Source: Brevibacterium linens ATCC 9172 (GTDB lineage Bacteria; Actinomycetota; Actinomycetes; Actinomycetales; Brevibacteriaceae). Taken from it: a stretch of DNA of 64,000 nt. The stretch is from contig NZ_FXYY01000007.1 of the NCBI RefSeq assembly GCF_900169165.1, positions 101,065 to 165,064 of the forward strand. Reading direction: 5' to 3'. The notes beneath the pieces were generated by a model. That model was not told the origin of the DNA and searched no databases. It saw only the letters and a program-made list of their open reading frames with translations. Shown one piece after another: positions 36,184-46,357 of this stretch; within the stretch, counting starts at the first letter, position 1; each line of letters begins with the position of its first letter. The translations under genes were made by a program, and so were the position numbers.

Positions 36184-38151
36184 TCAACTCTCCGTATTGC
36201 GCCGGTGCTGAGCGGCCAGCCGCACCGGCGCGTTCGGGGCACCGTAGCCCTGGTAATCTCCTCGGCGCTCAACCATCTCGAAGAAGACCGAACCGATCGT
36301 CGACGTATAGAAATGGAGGAACTCGCCCCGGTCGTCACGGTCGTAGAGGATATTGTGCTCACGCAGCCGGCCAAGCAGCTCAGGTTCGAGGTCGAAGCGC
36401 GCGGCAAGGTCCTCATAGTAGTTCTGCGGCACTGCCAGGAACTTCAAACCACGAGCGACCGCGGCCATTGCGGCAGTGAAGATGTCATCGCAGACGATAG
36501 CCACATGCTCCGGGTAGGTCTCTGCGGGTGAGCCGGCGCCTCGGCTCAGGGGGTTGGGGCTGTGGTCGGGAGAGACGTTGAGCGGCATCCTCACTGCCCC
36601 ATCGGCACTCGACATCACTTGGGAGCGCACAAGACCGGAGGGGCTCGGCACGTCCTGGGACGGCAGAGCGGTCAGGGCGAGCAGGGAGGTGTAGAAAAGC
36701 ACTGCTTCGTCGTAGTGATGAGCAGGCTGAGCGAGGTTGATGTGGTCGATCGCCGACTGCCGCTCGTCCGGGACGGTGCCGAACTCGTCGGTCCACTGCG
36801 GATCCACGCCGTTTCCGTCACCGAAGAAGACCTCCGATCCGTCGGGCGCGAAGACTCCACGCAGCACCTCTTCGTCGTGTGCCTGATCGCGGGGGACTTC
36901 GGTAGCCGAGAGCAAGAGCGCACGTTCCATTGCGGCGTCGGCATCGTCGACGGCGAAGCCGATGCCGCGCAGGAATGTTCCGGATCCGGGGGAGTCTGCT
37001 GCCACGGCGGCGGCTTCGTCAGCCGGGTCGGTGCTGTCGATGGTCACGGCGGTGGATTCGTCGTGCCGACTGGTGGGTTCGGTGACGACGATTCGAGCCT
37101 GACCGCGTCGCCACAGCTGCACATGCGGTTTCGTGCGATGGAAGCCGACGAACCGGAAGCCGAGCTGGTGGAGCTGCCGGGTGAGCGCGCCCAGATCATC
37201 GGTGCTCAGTTCGACGTAGTCGATGCCGCGAGGCTCCGAGACCTGGGGCAGAGGGCGCAGACTCAGCCGCGCGCGATTGCTTTCCGGCCCAGCACCGGGC
37301 GCCTCGGCCTCACCAGCGGCAGATGCCTTGGCCCCACTGGCAGCCGACACGTTGGCTTCGAGCCACCGCAGGGAACGCAGTCCGTCGACAGCGGTGCGCT
37401 GAGTGTCGGCCTGCCGGAAGGAATCGTTGAAGACCTCGAGCGACACCGGTCCGGCATAACCGGTCCCAGCGACGCGAGCGAGGAAGTCGGTGAGATCCCA
37501 CGAGCCTTCGCCGGGGAAGACTCGGTGGTGACGGGACCAGCTGAGCACGTCCATCGACAGGGCCGGGGCATCGGCGAGCTGGAGGAAGAAGATCTTCTCT
37601 CCCGGGATCTCGGCGATGCGTGACAGGTCCGTGTCACGGGAGAGGATGTGGAAGCTGTCCAGGCAGGTGCCGATGCGCGGATGATCGGCGGCCTTGACGA
37701 GGTCCCAGGCGCGATCGTATTCGGAGACGAACCGCCCCCAGGCCAGCGCCTCGTAGGCGACGTCGATGCCGTATCTCTCGGCCAGATCGCCGAGGCGGCG
37801 CAGCTGATCGACGACGACCTGATCATCGTCGACGGTTGCGGTGGCGACGTTCGAGCACAGCAGCATCGTGGTCATGCCGAGCCGCTTCATCAGCTGGAAC
37901 TTCGCCTCGGCGCGGGCCAGGTTGGCGGCGAACAGCTCGTCCTCGACGCCTTCGAAATCGCGGAAGGGCTGATAGAGATCAAGACTCAACCCGAGTTCTG
38001 CAGCCAGTCCGGCGATCACCTCGGGGGAACTGGGCGAGACGATGAGATCCTGCTCGAAGATCTCGACTCCGTCGAACCCGGCCGTCGCGGCAGCCTGCAG
38101 CTTCTCCTCAAGCGTGCCGGACAGACACACGGTGGCAATCGAGGTTCTCAT
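36184..38151 (-). CDS. qsuB: 3-dehydroshikimate dehydratase, two-domain (QsuB type)
   Basis: 655 aa. The first half is a TIM-barrel sugar-isomerase-like domain (SIATVCLSGTLEEKLQAAAT, GFDGVEIFEQDL, later ISLEV-type metal ligands in GPVSLEVFND) that turns 3-dehydroshikimate into protocatechuate. After an Ala/Gly/Glu linker comes a 4-hydroxyphenylpyruvate dioxygenase-like VOC half (IDYVELSTDDLGAL; DHINLAQPAHHYDEAVLFYT; FFEMVERRGDYQGYG). This fusion matches Corynebacterium QsuB. The ATG follows GAGGAAAGG and overlaps the MFS remnant stop by 2 nt. It works with aroQ and the QsuD-like gene on the other side of the deletion scar. Confidence 0.92.
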   Translation of the reverse strand: MRTSIATVCLSGTLEEKLQAAATAGFDGVEIFEQDLIVSPSSPEVIAGLAAELGLSLDLYQPFRDFEGVEDELFAANLARAEAKFQLMKRLGMTTMLLCSNVATATVDDDQVVVDQLRRLGDLAERYGIDVAYEALAWGRFVSEYDRAWDLVKAADHPRIGTCLDSFHILSRDTDLSRIAEIPGEKIFFLQLADAPALSMDVLSWSRHHRVFPGEGSWDLTDFLARVAGTGYAGPVSLEVFNDSFRQADTQRTAVDGLRSLRWLEANVSAASGAKASAAGEAEAPGAGPESNRARLSLRPLPQVSEPRGIDYVELSTDDLGALTRQLHQLGFRFVGFHRTKPHVQLWRRGQARIVVTEPTSRHDESTAVTIDSTDPADEAAAVAADSPGSGTFLRGIGFAVDDADAAMERALLLSATEVPRDQAHDEEVLRGVFAPDGSEVFFGDGNGVDPQWTDEFGTVPDERQSAIDHINLAQPAHHYDEAVLFYTSLLALTALPSQDVPSPSGLVRSQVMSSADGAVRMPLNVSPDHSPNPLSRGAGSPAETYPEHVAIVCDDIFTAAMAAVARGLKFLAVPQNYYEDLAARFDLEPELLGRLREHNILYDRDDRGEFLHFYTSTIGSVFFEMVERRGDYQGYGAPNAPVRLAAQHRRNTES

Positions 38152-38534
38152 CGTGACCTTTCCTCGTGGACGACATCGATCTCTTCCAGACTCAGTCCCT
38201 TCGTCTCCTTCGCCGTCATGGCGACCAGGCCGACGACGATGCAGACACCCGCGGTGAATGCGGCCCCCGAGACCCAATTCTCTCCTCCGGCGCCGGCGAC
38301 AGCGGACGCGAGGACCGGAGCCAGACCGCCGGAGACCGCGAAGCCGACCTGAGTGCCCAGGGCCAGACCTGTCACGCGTGCCGTCGTCGGGAACATCTCG
38401 GCGTAGAACGAGGGCCAGATGGAGTTGGCCAGCGAGTACGCACAGCCGGACATGATGGCGCCGAAGACGAAAATGAGCGGCCAGTTCCCGGCCGAAACCG
38501 CACCCAGGTACGGGAACATCATCAGACCCGACCC
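38148..38534 (-). pseudogene. MFS transporter remnant (shikimate/quinate type), C-terminal part only
   Basis: From about [15 protein letters not shown] the frame reads like the last four helices of a metabolite:H+ symporter: [54 protein letters not shown], and the closing ETKGLSLEEIDVV. About 120 of the usual ~430 residues remain. Upstream of ~38534 the frame turns into antisense of an IclR gene. Its stop codon overlaps the qsuB start (ATGA type), so the two were once coupled as transporter and catabolic enzyme. Confidence 0.85.
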
Positions 38535-38702
38535 GACGGCCCCGGTGCCCTGGCCGTGCCCGTCTTCGACCTCGACGGCACACTGTTGGCCTCGCTCGCT
38601 CTCGCCGCACCGGTCTTCCGCAGCAGCCTCGACGCGCTCATCGAATTCGTCCCCCAACTGACCGAGACCGCGGCATCCATCGCCGCCCGATTCCCGAGGT
38701 GA
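38535..38702 (+). pseudogene. IclR family regulator remnant, C-terminal part only
   Basis: About 55 codons read [20 protein letters not shown], then [16 protein letters not shown] and [17 protein letters not shown]. This is the normal end of an IclR effector domain. The helix-turn-helix and most of the sensor domain are missing. It abuts the MFS remnant on the opposite strand, so one deletion removed both 5' ends and the shared promoter. The stop is 2 nt before aroQ, its former operon partner. Confidence 0.8.
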
Positions 38703-38704
38703 CA

Positions 38705-39157
38705 ATGCCTGAGATCCTCATCCTCAACGGCCCCAACCTCAACCTTCTCGGGGAACGCGAACCGGAGATCTACGGCCGCACCACCTTGGCCGATATCGAG
38801 GACATGTGCGCCGACACCGCCGCCGAGGCGGGGCTCGGCGTACGCTGCATCCAGAGCAACCATGAGGGCGGGCTCATCGACGCCGTCCACGCCGCCCGGC
38901 ACTCCACGATCGGTGCGATCATCAACGCCGGAGCATACACGCACACCTCCCTGGCTCTGCACGATGCGCTGAAATCCTACGACCACCCGATCATCGAGGT
39001 GCACCTGAGCAACCCGCATGCCCGGGAAGCCGTGCGCCACCACTCCTACCTCTCACCCGTGGCCGCAGCCGTCATCGCCGGAGCCGGCGCACAGGGCTAC
39101 GTCCACGCGGTCGAGATCCTCATCGACCACCTCACGAACGCGAAAGCGAGACTATGA
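38705..39157 (+). CDS. aroQ: type II 3-dehydroquinate dehydratase
   Basis: 150 aa, the usual size. [21 protein letters not shown] carries the lid Arg and catalytic Tyr region; then [33 protein letters not shown] and [17 protein letters not shown]. It dehydrates 3-dehydroquinate to 3-dehydroshikimate; in this cluster it probably serves catabolism of quinate (QsuC role). The ATG follows GAGGTGAC. With the IclR promoter region deleted, what now drives it is unclear. Confidence 0.94.
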   Translation: MPEILILNGPNLNLLGEREPEIYGRTTLADIEDMCADTAAEAGLGVRCIQSNHEGGLIDAVHAARHSTIGAIINAGAYTHTSLALHDALKSYDHPIIEVHLSNPHAREAVRHHSYLSPVAAAVIAGAGAQGYVHAVEILIDHLTNAKARL

Positions 39158-40014
39158 CCTCAACCCTCCTCCTCGGCCTCATCGGCGACGGCATCTCCGC
39201 CTCCCGCACCCCGCGGATGCATGAGAACGAAGGAGCCGCGCACTCCATCCCCACGATCTACCGCACCATCGACATCGGCACACCCCGCCTCGCCGAGGTG
39301 GGACTCGAGGAGCTGCTCGCCGGCGCGGTCCGGCTCGGCTTCGACGGACTCAACATCACCCACCCGTTCAAGCAGCAGGTCATCGGCCTCATCGATGAGG
39401 TCGATCCGGTGGCCGCCCGCATCAATTCGGTCAACACCGTCGTCATCGACAGCGCCGGCCGGACGACCGGATACAACACCGACGTCACCGGGTTCGCTGC
39501 CGGTTTCCGTGCCGGATTGGACGGTGCCGCCACCGAGGCGGTCGTGCAGATCGGTGCGGGTGGAGCCGGCCGTGCGGTCGGGTTCGCCCTCGCCGAACTC
39601 GGGATCGGCGACCTCGTCATCGCCGACATGGATGTGCAGCGTGCCGAAGGACTGGCCGCGGACATCGGCGCAGCGACGTCGGTCGGAACCCGGGCGAGAG
39701 CGATCGGACTCGATGAGCTGGGAGGGGCGGCCGCCTCGGCGCAGGGGATCGTCAACGCCACCCCGGTGGGGATGAAGGCGTACCCGGGAACCTCGGTCGA
39801 CACCTCGGCATTCGGATCGGAGACCTGGGTGGCCGATGTCGTGTACTTCCCGCTCGAGACGCAGCTGCTCGCCGAAGCCAGGGCGAAGGGCTACCGCACG
39901 CTCGACGGATCGGGGATGGCGGTCAATCAGGCCATCGACGCGTTCGAGCTCTTCAGCGGCCGGAAGGCGAACCCGCAGCGTATGCGCGAGACTTTCCTGT
40001 CCTTCGGAGCCTGA
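39154..40014 (+). CDS. quinate/shikimate dehydrogenase (QsuD/AroE family)
   Basis: 286 aa, 4-nt overlap with aroQ. The substrate site reads [14 protein letters not shown], with Thr where biosynthetic AroE has the second Ser of SxS, as in Corynebacterium quinate dehydrogenases. [13 protein letters not shown] holds the catalytic Lys, INSVNTVV and YNTDVTGF the catalytic Asp, and [17 protein letters not shown] the NAD-binding loop. It oxidises quinate and shikimate with NAD+. With aroQ and qsuB it completes quinate to protocatechuate. Confidence 0.9.
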   Translation: MTSTLLLGLIGDGISASRTPRMHENEGAAHSIPTIYRTIDIGTPRLAEVGLEELLAGAVRLGFDGLNITHPFKQQVIGLIDEVDPVAARINSVNTVVIDSAGRTTGYNTDVTGFAAGFRAGLDGAATEAVVQIGAGGAGRAVGFALAELGIGDLVIADMDVQRAEGLAADIGAATSVGTRARAIGLDELGGAAASAQGIVNATPVGMKAYPGTSVDTSAFGSETWVADVVYFPLETQLLAEARAKGYRTLDGSGMAVNQAIDAFELFSGRKANPQRMRETFLSFGA

Positions 40015-40017
40015 TGC

Positions 40018-40848
40018 TCAGACCTGTTCCTTCTTCTGCTTGCGGTATTCCTTGAAGAAGCTGATGGCGAAGATACCGACGATGAGGGCCAAGGTCAGCC
40101 ACAGGGCGTACTTGTCGATGACCTTGAGGATGTCGACGGCGGCCTCTCCGAGCTGATAGCCCAGGAATGTCCAGATGAGAGTGAAGATGAGGCAGCCGAG
40201 GAGGTCGGCGACGAGGAACAGCGACAGCCGCATCCGCGTCCATCCCGCGACGAGATAGACGAGGGTGCCCGGGATACCCGGGCAACGCGAGATCAGCGTC
40301 ATGAGGAACAGCGCCCAGCTCGGGATCTTCTTCAGCTGGTTGATGCGTTTGAGCTGGCGCTCGTTCTGCGCGAAGAGCCGCAGCACACCGTCGCCCCAGC
40401 GGCGACCGGCCAGCCAGAACGCCCAATCGAGTTTGGCCATGCCGACGAAGCCTGCGACGACGACCAGCCACAGCGGAATCTCACCGACCCGGGCATAGGC
40501 GGCGGCAGCGACGATCGAGGTCTTCGCGCCGTTGATGAATTCCTGGACGACCGGAGCATGGACGAGCATCCACGGTCGCAGCGGCATGAGGCCGAGGTAG
40601 ATGAGCGGGACGCCGATGATGATGAACAGCAGCAGCTTGTCGAGGCCGGCAGCCTTGCCCTGCCAGGGTTTGATCGCCGCCCACGGATTCTCCTTGGGGT
40701 CAGTCTCGGAGCCGGCATCCGGCTCGGTAGTCGCGGAACCGTCTGTCCATGCGGAACCGGTGTCCGGCTCGGTGGGCTCGGACGTCGTCGATGAGGAGTC
40801 TGCGGATACGGGCTCTGCCTCGTCGCGGTCCGCGCGATCGTCGCTCAT
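40018..40848 (-). CDS. DedA/VTT family membrane protein
   Basis: 276 aa. A ~55-residue acidic Ser/Thr tail precedes about five membrane helices. The SNARE-associated (VTT) pattern appears as FISRC-like LISRCPGIPGTLVYLVAGWTR and LFLVADLLGCLIFTLIWTFLGYQLG. DedA proteins act in lipid flipping or membrane homeostasis. It converges with the QsuD gene with 3 bp between stop codons. Confidence 0.82.
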   Translation of the reverse strand: MSDDRADRDEAEPVSADSSSTTSEPTEPDTGSAWTDGSATTEPDAGSETDPKENPWAAIKPWQGKAAGLDKLLLFIIIGVPLIYLGLMPLRPWMLVHAPVVQEFINGAKTSIVAAAAYARVGEIPLWLVVVAGFVGMAKLDWAFWLAGRRWGDGVLRLFAQNERQLKRINQLKKIPSWALFLMTLISRCPGIPGTLVYLVAGWTRMRLSLFLVADLLGCLIFTLIWTFLGYQLGEAAVDILKVIDKYALWLTLALIVGIFAISFFKEYRKQKKEQV

Positions 40849-40977
40849 CGGTGGGCTCCTGCGGGTCGTCGGGGCGGTCGGCGCTTACGGTATCACAGGC
40901 GCCCGAACATCCCGCTTAAGAAGACTCTCATCGCCTCCGGCTCGACTTTGCCGCGGGCCTTGGGCAATGTGGACGGT

Positions 40978-41476
<499 letters not shown>

Positions 41477-41487
<11 letters not shown>

Positions 41488-42976
41488 ACGGCGCGTCGGG
41501 CTGACCGTTCAGAACCGCCTGACCATCACCGTCGCCGTGCTGTCCGTCCTCACTCTCTCCATCGTCGGCCTCATCCTCTACACCGTGGAGTCGAACAACG
41601 TCTCCGGCCGAATCACCGCCTCGATGTCCCAAGAGATCGACGAGATGCGAACGTTCTCCGAGAACGGGATCGATCCGCAGACAGGCAAACCGTTCACCTC
41701 CGTCGATGAGATCCTCAGCAACTTCCTCGCCCAGAACAGGCCGGACGAAGACGAGGTGCTCTTCGCCTTCCTCACCGACGGCAGAGTGCTCTATCAGGGC
41801 GAACCGGAGGACCTCCTCGGCAGTTCGAGCGCCTTCGAGAAGGCCGTGGCTGGTGCGGCCGAGAAAGGCGGGGAGGTCCGCCTGACCGTCGGCGACGTCG
41901 AGTACGAAGGCTTCGTTCTGCCCATCACCGGCGCCGAGGCGGGAGCCGCCACGACCACGGACACCCAGACCGCGCCCACCGACTCGACGACCCGGACGAA
42001 GGGCGTCGGCGAAGTCGCGGGCGGAGCGGCCGCGACGAACGGGGCGGGAGCCTTCGTCGTCGTCCACAACGTCTCGGCCAGCCACGCCGACCTCGTGCAG
42101 ATCATGCAGATCTATGTCGTCGTCGCGCTCGCCGCCACCCTGCTCATCGCCGGTCTCTCCTCACTTCTGGCGCGACGGCTGCTGTCACCGGTGACCGAGC
42201 TGAGGCGGACCGCACAGTCGATCTCCGGCGGTGACCTCAGCAGTCGCCTGAAGACGAAGGGCCATGACGACATTGCCGAACTCGGGCACACCTTCAATGA
42301 CATGCTCGACCGTCTCGAGGCGGCTTTCGAAGCTCAGCGGCGGTTCCTCGACGATGTCGGGCATGAGCTGCGCACCCCGCTGACCATCCTCGGCGGTCAT
42401 CTGGAGACGATGAACGCGGAGGACGTCAGCGACGTCGAGGAGACGCGGGCGATGCTGCTCGATGAGACGGATCGGATGGGCCGCCTCGTCGAAGAGCTGC
42501 TCCTGCTGGCCCGTGCCCGACGCCCTGATTTCGTGCGTTTCGCCGAGGTGGATCTCACTGTGGTCGTGTCCGATTCCTTGGCGAAGGCCAAAGGACTGGG
42601 AGATCGGGAGTGGGGCCTCGAGGTGCCCGAAACGCTGAGTTTCCACGGAGACAGACAGCGCCTGACACAGGCGCTTCTCCAGCTGGCGTCCAATGCCGTC
42701 GAGCACACCGAGGACGGTCAGGTGATCGTCTTCGGTGCCCGCGACGACTCCGAATCCGTGCACATCTGGGTCCGCGACGAAGGCAAGGGCGTGCCCGACG
42801 AGATCGCCGAGGACATCTTCGATCGTTTCTGCCGCCGGTCGACCGACGGGGCCGGCTTCGGGCTGGGGTTGTCAATCATCACGGCCATCGCCGAGGCGCA
42901 CGGAGGCACGGTCGTGCTCGACCCGACCACCATCGGTGCACAGTTCCGCATGATCCTGCCGAAAGGACAGAAGTGA
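41477..42976 (+). CDS. sensor histidine kinase (HAMP, OmpR-partner type)
   Basis: 499 aa. Helix 1 (LTITVAVLSVLTLSIVGLILY), an extracellular sensor of ~185 residues with a Thr/Ala-rich insert, helix 2 (IYVVVALAATLLIAGLSSLL), HAMP (RRLLSPVTELRRTAQSISGG), HisKA with RRFLDDVGHELRTPLTILGG, and HATPase (ASNAVEHTEDG; GAGFGLGLSIITAIAEAHGG). The ATG at 41477 begins inside the last codons of the repeat protein (11-nt overlap); several in-frame ATGs occur in the repeat just upstream, so the start may vary. It overlaps its response regulator by 4 nt. It may sense the envelope state that the neighbouring glycan operon alters. Confidence 0.9.
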
Positions 42977-43632
42977 AGAGCATTCTCGTGATCGAGGACG
43001 AACAGCGGATCTCCGCCTTCATCTCGAAGGGCCTGACCGCCGCCGGATTCGGTCCGCAGACCGCCGCCGACGGCCTCACCGGGCGAGACTTGGCCTTGAC
43101 GGGAGACTTCGCACTCGTCATCCTCGACATCGGTCTGCCCGGACTCGACGGATTCAGCGTGCTGAGACATCTGCGCGAGCGACGACCCGAACTGCCGGTG
43201 CTCGTGCTCACCGCCCGGGACAACCCGGACGACACGATCTATGCCCTCGAGTCAGGGGCGGTCGACTATATGATCAAGCCCTTCCGGTTCGCGGAACTGC
43301 TGGCTCGGGTCCGTCTGCGGCTCAAGGAGAGTCCGCAGGAGCAGGAGGTCACGGAGCTCATTCGCGACGAGGTGCGCATCGACCTGCTCAAGAGACAGGT
43401 GTGGGTCAAAGACCGTCTCGTCGAGCTCTCCGCTCGGGAACTGTCCCTGGCCGAGATCCTGCTGCGCAACCGCGGCAACGTCCTCTCCCGCGGACAGCTG
43501 CTCTCCCATGTGTGGGGATTCGACTTCGACCCCGGCTCGAACGTCGTCGACGTCTATATCGGGTACCTGCGCAAGAAACTCGGCTCCGATTTCGTCACTA
43601 CCGTGAGGGGCTTCGGATACCGCGTGGACTGA
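42973..43632 (+). CDS. OmpR/PhoB family response regulator
   Basis: 219 aa, GTG start sharing GTGA with the kinase stop, AAAGGA upstream. Receiver: VIEDEQRISAFI, phospho-Asp in LVILDIGLPGLDGF, TARD, and KPF. The winged-helix DNA-binding domain (LSARELSLAEILLRNRGNVL, LSHVWGFDFDPGSNVVDVYI, TVRGFGYRVD) is intact. Direct repeats of TCTTAA at 11-bp spacing lie 24 bp after its stop, in front of the glycosyltransferase operon. Confidence 0.95.
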   Translation: MKSILVIEDEQRISAFISKGLTAAGFGPQTAADGLTGRDLALTGDFALVILDIGLPGLDGFSVLRHLRERRPELPVLVLTARDNPDDTIYALESGAVDYMIKPFRFAELLARVRLRLKESPQEQEVTELIRDEVRIDLLKRQVWVKDRLVELSARELSLAEILLRNRGNVLSRGQLLSHVWGFDFDPGSNVVDVYIGYLRKKLGSDFVTTVRGFGYRVD

Positions 43633-43655
43633 ACCTAAGATCTTTCTCATCCGCG

Positions 43656-43673
43656 TCTTAACTTCATCTTAAG
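43656..43673 (+). promoter_or_regulatory. TCTTAA direct repeat, possible response-regulator site
   Basis: TCTTAAC (43656-43662) and TCTTAAG (43667-43673) are 11 bp apart, the spacing used by OmpR/PhoB-type dimers, and lie 23 bp before the first gene of the glycan operon. Confidence 0.45.
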
Positions 43674-43695
43674 CACAGCCGACAAGCTGAGATGT

Positions 43696-45027
43696 ATGAG
43701 AAGACGCTTGAGAGTCGCACTGTTCTCCCACGACTCGCTGGGACTGGGCCACATCCGCCGCAACCGGGCACTGGCTTTTGCGCTGGCCCGGGACCTGCCG
43801 GCACTGACCGGCCGTGAGGTCTCCGGTCTGCTCATCGCCAGCAGCCCCGAGGCCGCGCGATTCGACCTGCCCGATGGCTGGGACTGGGTCATCCTGCCCG
43901 GAGTCACTCCCGCACCCGGCGGCTATGTCCCACGGGCGCTCGCCTCCTCGATGCAGGGGCTGCGGGCGCTGCGGGCGGCGGCGGTCTCCGCGATCCTCGA
44001 CCAGCAGCGGCCCGAGCTGTTCATCGTCGACCGGCATCCCTTCGGCATCGGCGGCGAACTCGCCGAGGCCATCGACCAGGTCCGCGGCCACGGCTGCCGT
44101 ACGGTCCTCGGTCTGCGCGAAGTCCTTGACACCCCGTCGGTCATCGACGCTGAATGGGAGAAGGTCGGAGGACCCGCACGCGTGGCCGATGCCTTCGATG
44201 AAGTCTGGATCTACGGTGACCCGGACGTCTACGATCCCCGGTCCACCGGCGAAGTTCCCGCGACCTTGGCGGCCAGGGCCGTCACCACCGGCTACCTGTC
44301 CCAGGACCGTCCCGATGACGGCGGTGCCCTTCCTGAGGGAGTCGAGGCGGCGCGCGTCGGGTCGGCCGGGACCGAGTCTCCAGGGGTCGGATCCCAGCGT
44401 TTCGTCCTCACCTGCCTCGGCGGGGGATCCGACGGCGGCAGCCTCGCCTCCATCGCCGTCGACGCACAACCGCCCGATGGTCACCGTCACCTCATCGTCA
44501 CCGGTCCGCAGATGGACACCGAGGAGTTCGACCGACTGCGTGTGCGCGCCGGTGCGACCACCACCGTCATCCGCCACCACCAAGACATCCCCGGACTCGT
44601 CGCCTCCGCCGAGGCGGTCGTGTGCATGGGCGGGTACAACACTCTGGCCGAACTGATGGCCACCGACACTCCGGCACTCGTCGTCCCACGCAAGGGACAC
44701 CGGGCCGAGCAGCCCAGACGGGCATTCGCCCTCGTCGCTGCCGGCGCGGTCGATGCCCACACGATCGACAGCCTCGACGCCGAGGTGCTCAGCGAATGGT
44801 TCGCCGGCCGGGTCGGACGTCCCACCGATCGCTCCCATATCGACCTCTCGGGTCTGACCACCGTGCCTCGCCTGGCGGCCGAGCTCATCGCTGATGCCCG
44901 CGCCGAGGCGCCGGCCTTTGTCCCCGAAGCCGCACCGACAGCGGGGCACCGACCGACCGCGCCTCGCGGCACAGCCTCATCCGCCCGTCTGCCCATCACC
45001 TTGGAGGAGACCAGCCATGCTGTCTGA
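43696..45027 (+). CDS. MurG-like glycosyltransferase (COG4671 type)
   Basis: 443 aa. GT-B fold of the GT28-like kind: FSHDSLGLGHIRRNRALAFAL at the N-terminus; RFVLTCLGGGSDGGSL and VVCMGGYNTLAELMATDTPA in the nucleotide-sugar domain; and VVPRKGHRAEQPRRA. It transfers a sugar to an unknown acceptor at the inner membrane face or in the cytosol. First gene of a six-gene operon; its last 11 nt overlap the next gene. The C-terminal ~40 residues are Ala/Pro/Thr rich. Start ATG at 43696 with only a weak GAG upstream. Confidence 0.85.
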   Translation: MRRRLRVALFSHDSLGLGHIRRNRALAFALARDLPALTGREVSGLLIASSPEAARFDLPDGWDWVILPGVTPAPGGYVPRALASSMQGLRALRAAAVSAILDQQRPELFIVDRHPFGIGGELAEAIDQVRGHGCRTVLGLREVLDTPSVIDAEWEKVGGPARVADAFDEVWIYGDPDVYDPRSTGEVPATLAARAVTTGYLSQDRPDDGGALPEGVEAARVGSAGTESPGVGSQRFVLTCLGGGSDGGSLASIAVDAQPPDGHRHLIVTGPQMDTEEFDRLRVRAGATTTVIRHHQDIPGLVASAEAVVCMGGYNTLAELMATDTPALVVPRKGHRAEQPRRAFALVAAGAVDAHTIDSLDAEVLSEWFAGRVGRPTDRSHIDLSGLTTVPRLAAELIADARAEAPAFVPEAAPTAGHRPTAPRGTASSARLPITLEETSHAV

Positions 45028-46357
45028 ACAGACACACACCATTTCGACGCCGGCAGCGCCGTCAACACCGCAGGCACGACAGTCCGGCCGCCGTGCCTAT
45101 GTACTCAAGATGTACCCGCGGTTCTCCGAGACCTTCATCGTCTCCGAGATCCTCGCCCGCGAAGCCGCCGGAGAAGACCTCGTGATCTTCTCCCTGCGCC
45201 CGAGCACGGACACCCGCTTCCACCCCGAACTCGCCCGCGTCCGCGCCGAGGTCATCCACATCGATCGGCCCTCGAGCGCCCGCAGCTTCTGGCAGACCTT
45301 CGCCGAGGCCGCAGCGGAACCGCGCGTGGCCGCGGCAGTGCCGGGCCACCTCGGCGAGCTCATGGAACTGAGCCACGATGATGTGATCCAAGCGCTCACC
45401 CTCGCCCGGTTGGCACTCGACCACGAAGTGACGCACCTGCACGCGCACTTCGCGTCGGTGGCGACGACGGTGGCCCGGGCCGCCTCGGCGCTGACGGGGA
45501 TCCCGTACTCCTTCACCACGCATGCGAAGGACATCTTCCACGAGGATGTCGTGCTCACCGACCTCGCCCGCAAGACCGCGGACGCCGACCATGTGATCGC
45601 GATCAGCGAATTCAATCGCCGCTACCTGTCCACGGTGCTCGGGCCCGAGCTGGCCGACCGGATCGTCGTCGTGCGCAACGGCCTCGAACTCGACCGCTTC
45701 CCGTACCGACCCAGTCAGGGAGCAACGGGCGAGGTTCCCTCGCTGCTGGCTGTCGGCCGCCTCGTCGAGAAGAAGGGGTTCACCCACCTCCTCGACGCGC
45801 TCGCCCGCCTCCGCGACGAGGGAACGAGCTGCCGCCTCGATCTCGTGGGCACGGGCCCCCTGGAGGAGGAGCTGCGCGCGCAGTCCCGCACGCTCGGGCT
45901 CGATGAGCTCGTGACGTTTCACGGAGCGCTCACCCAGGCCGAGGTCCGTGACATGCTCACCGACCACGACATCCTCGTCTCCCCATTCGTCATCGGCTCT
46001 GACGGCAACGCCGACGGCCTGCCCACCGTGCTGCTGGAGGGCATGGCCACCGGAATTCCCTGCATCGCCGGCACCGTCACCGCCGTGCCCGAGGTCATCG
46101 ACCACGGCCGCACCGGGTGGCTCGTCGACGGCACCGATGAGCAGAACATCGCCTCCACCATCGCCGAGGTGGTCGCCGCCCTGCGTACGGGCCCCGCTGG
46201 AATCCGTGCCGTCACCGATGCCGCCCGTGACCGCGTGAGCCGCCTGCACGACTCGACCGTCCAGGCCGGTCAGCTCGCGAGCCTGGCCGACGCTGCGGCG
46301 GTGCCTGGGGCGGTCCCTGCCGTTCCGACAGTCCGTGAAATGGAGTCAGTGTCATGA
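45017..46357 (+). CDS. GT4 family glycosyltransferase (first)
   Basis: 446 aa. GT-B, GT4: KMYPRFSETFIVSEI, HLHAHFASVATTVARAAS, SFTTHAKDIF, then the donor domain VGRLVEKKGFTHLLDAL and the EX7E-type PTVLLEGMATGIPCIAGTV. The HAHFA and THAKDI segments are typical of colanic-acid/WcaL-like enzymes. The ATG at 45017 follows GGAGGAGA. It adds sugar in the pathway shared with the flanking genes. Confidence 0.92.
   Translation: MLSEQTHTISTPAAPSTPQARQSGRRAYVLKMYPRFSETFIVSEILAREAAGEDLVIFSLRPSTDTRFHPELARVRAEVIHIDRPSSARSFWQTFAEAAAEPRVAAAVPGHLGELMELSHDDVIQALTLARLALDHEVTHLHAHFASVATTVARAASALTGIPYSFTTHAKDIFHEDVVLTDLARKTADADHVIAISEFNRRYLSTVLGPELADRIVVVRNGLELDRFPYRPSQGATGEVPSLLAVGRLVEKKGFTHLLDALARLRDEGTSCRLDLVGTGPLEEELRAQSRTLGLDELVTFHGALTQAEVRDMLTDHDILVSPFVIGSDGNADGLPTVLLEGMATGIPCIAGTVTAVPEVIDHGRTGWLVDGTDEQNIASTIAEVVAALRTGPAGIRAVTDAARDRVSRLHDSTVQAGQLASLADAAAVPGAVPAVPTVREMESVS

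Noticed and set aside
38166..38702. Forward ORF of 178 codons taken as one protein
   Set aside because: Only the last ~55 codons resemble a protein (IclR end); the rest is antisense of the MFS remnant.
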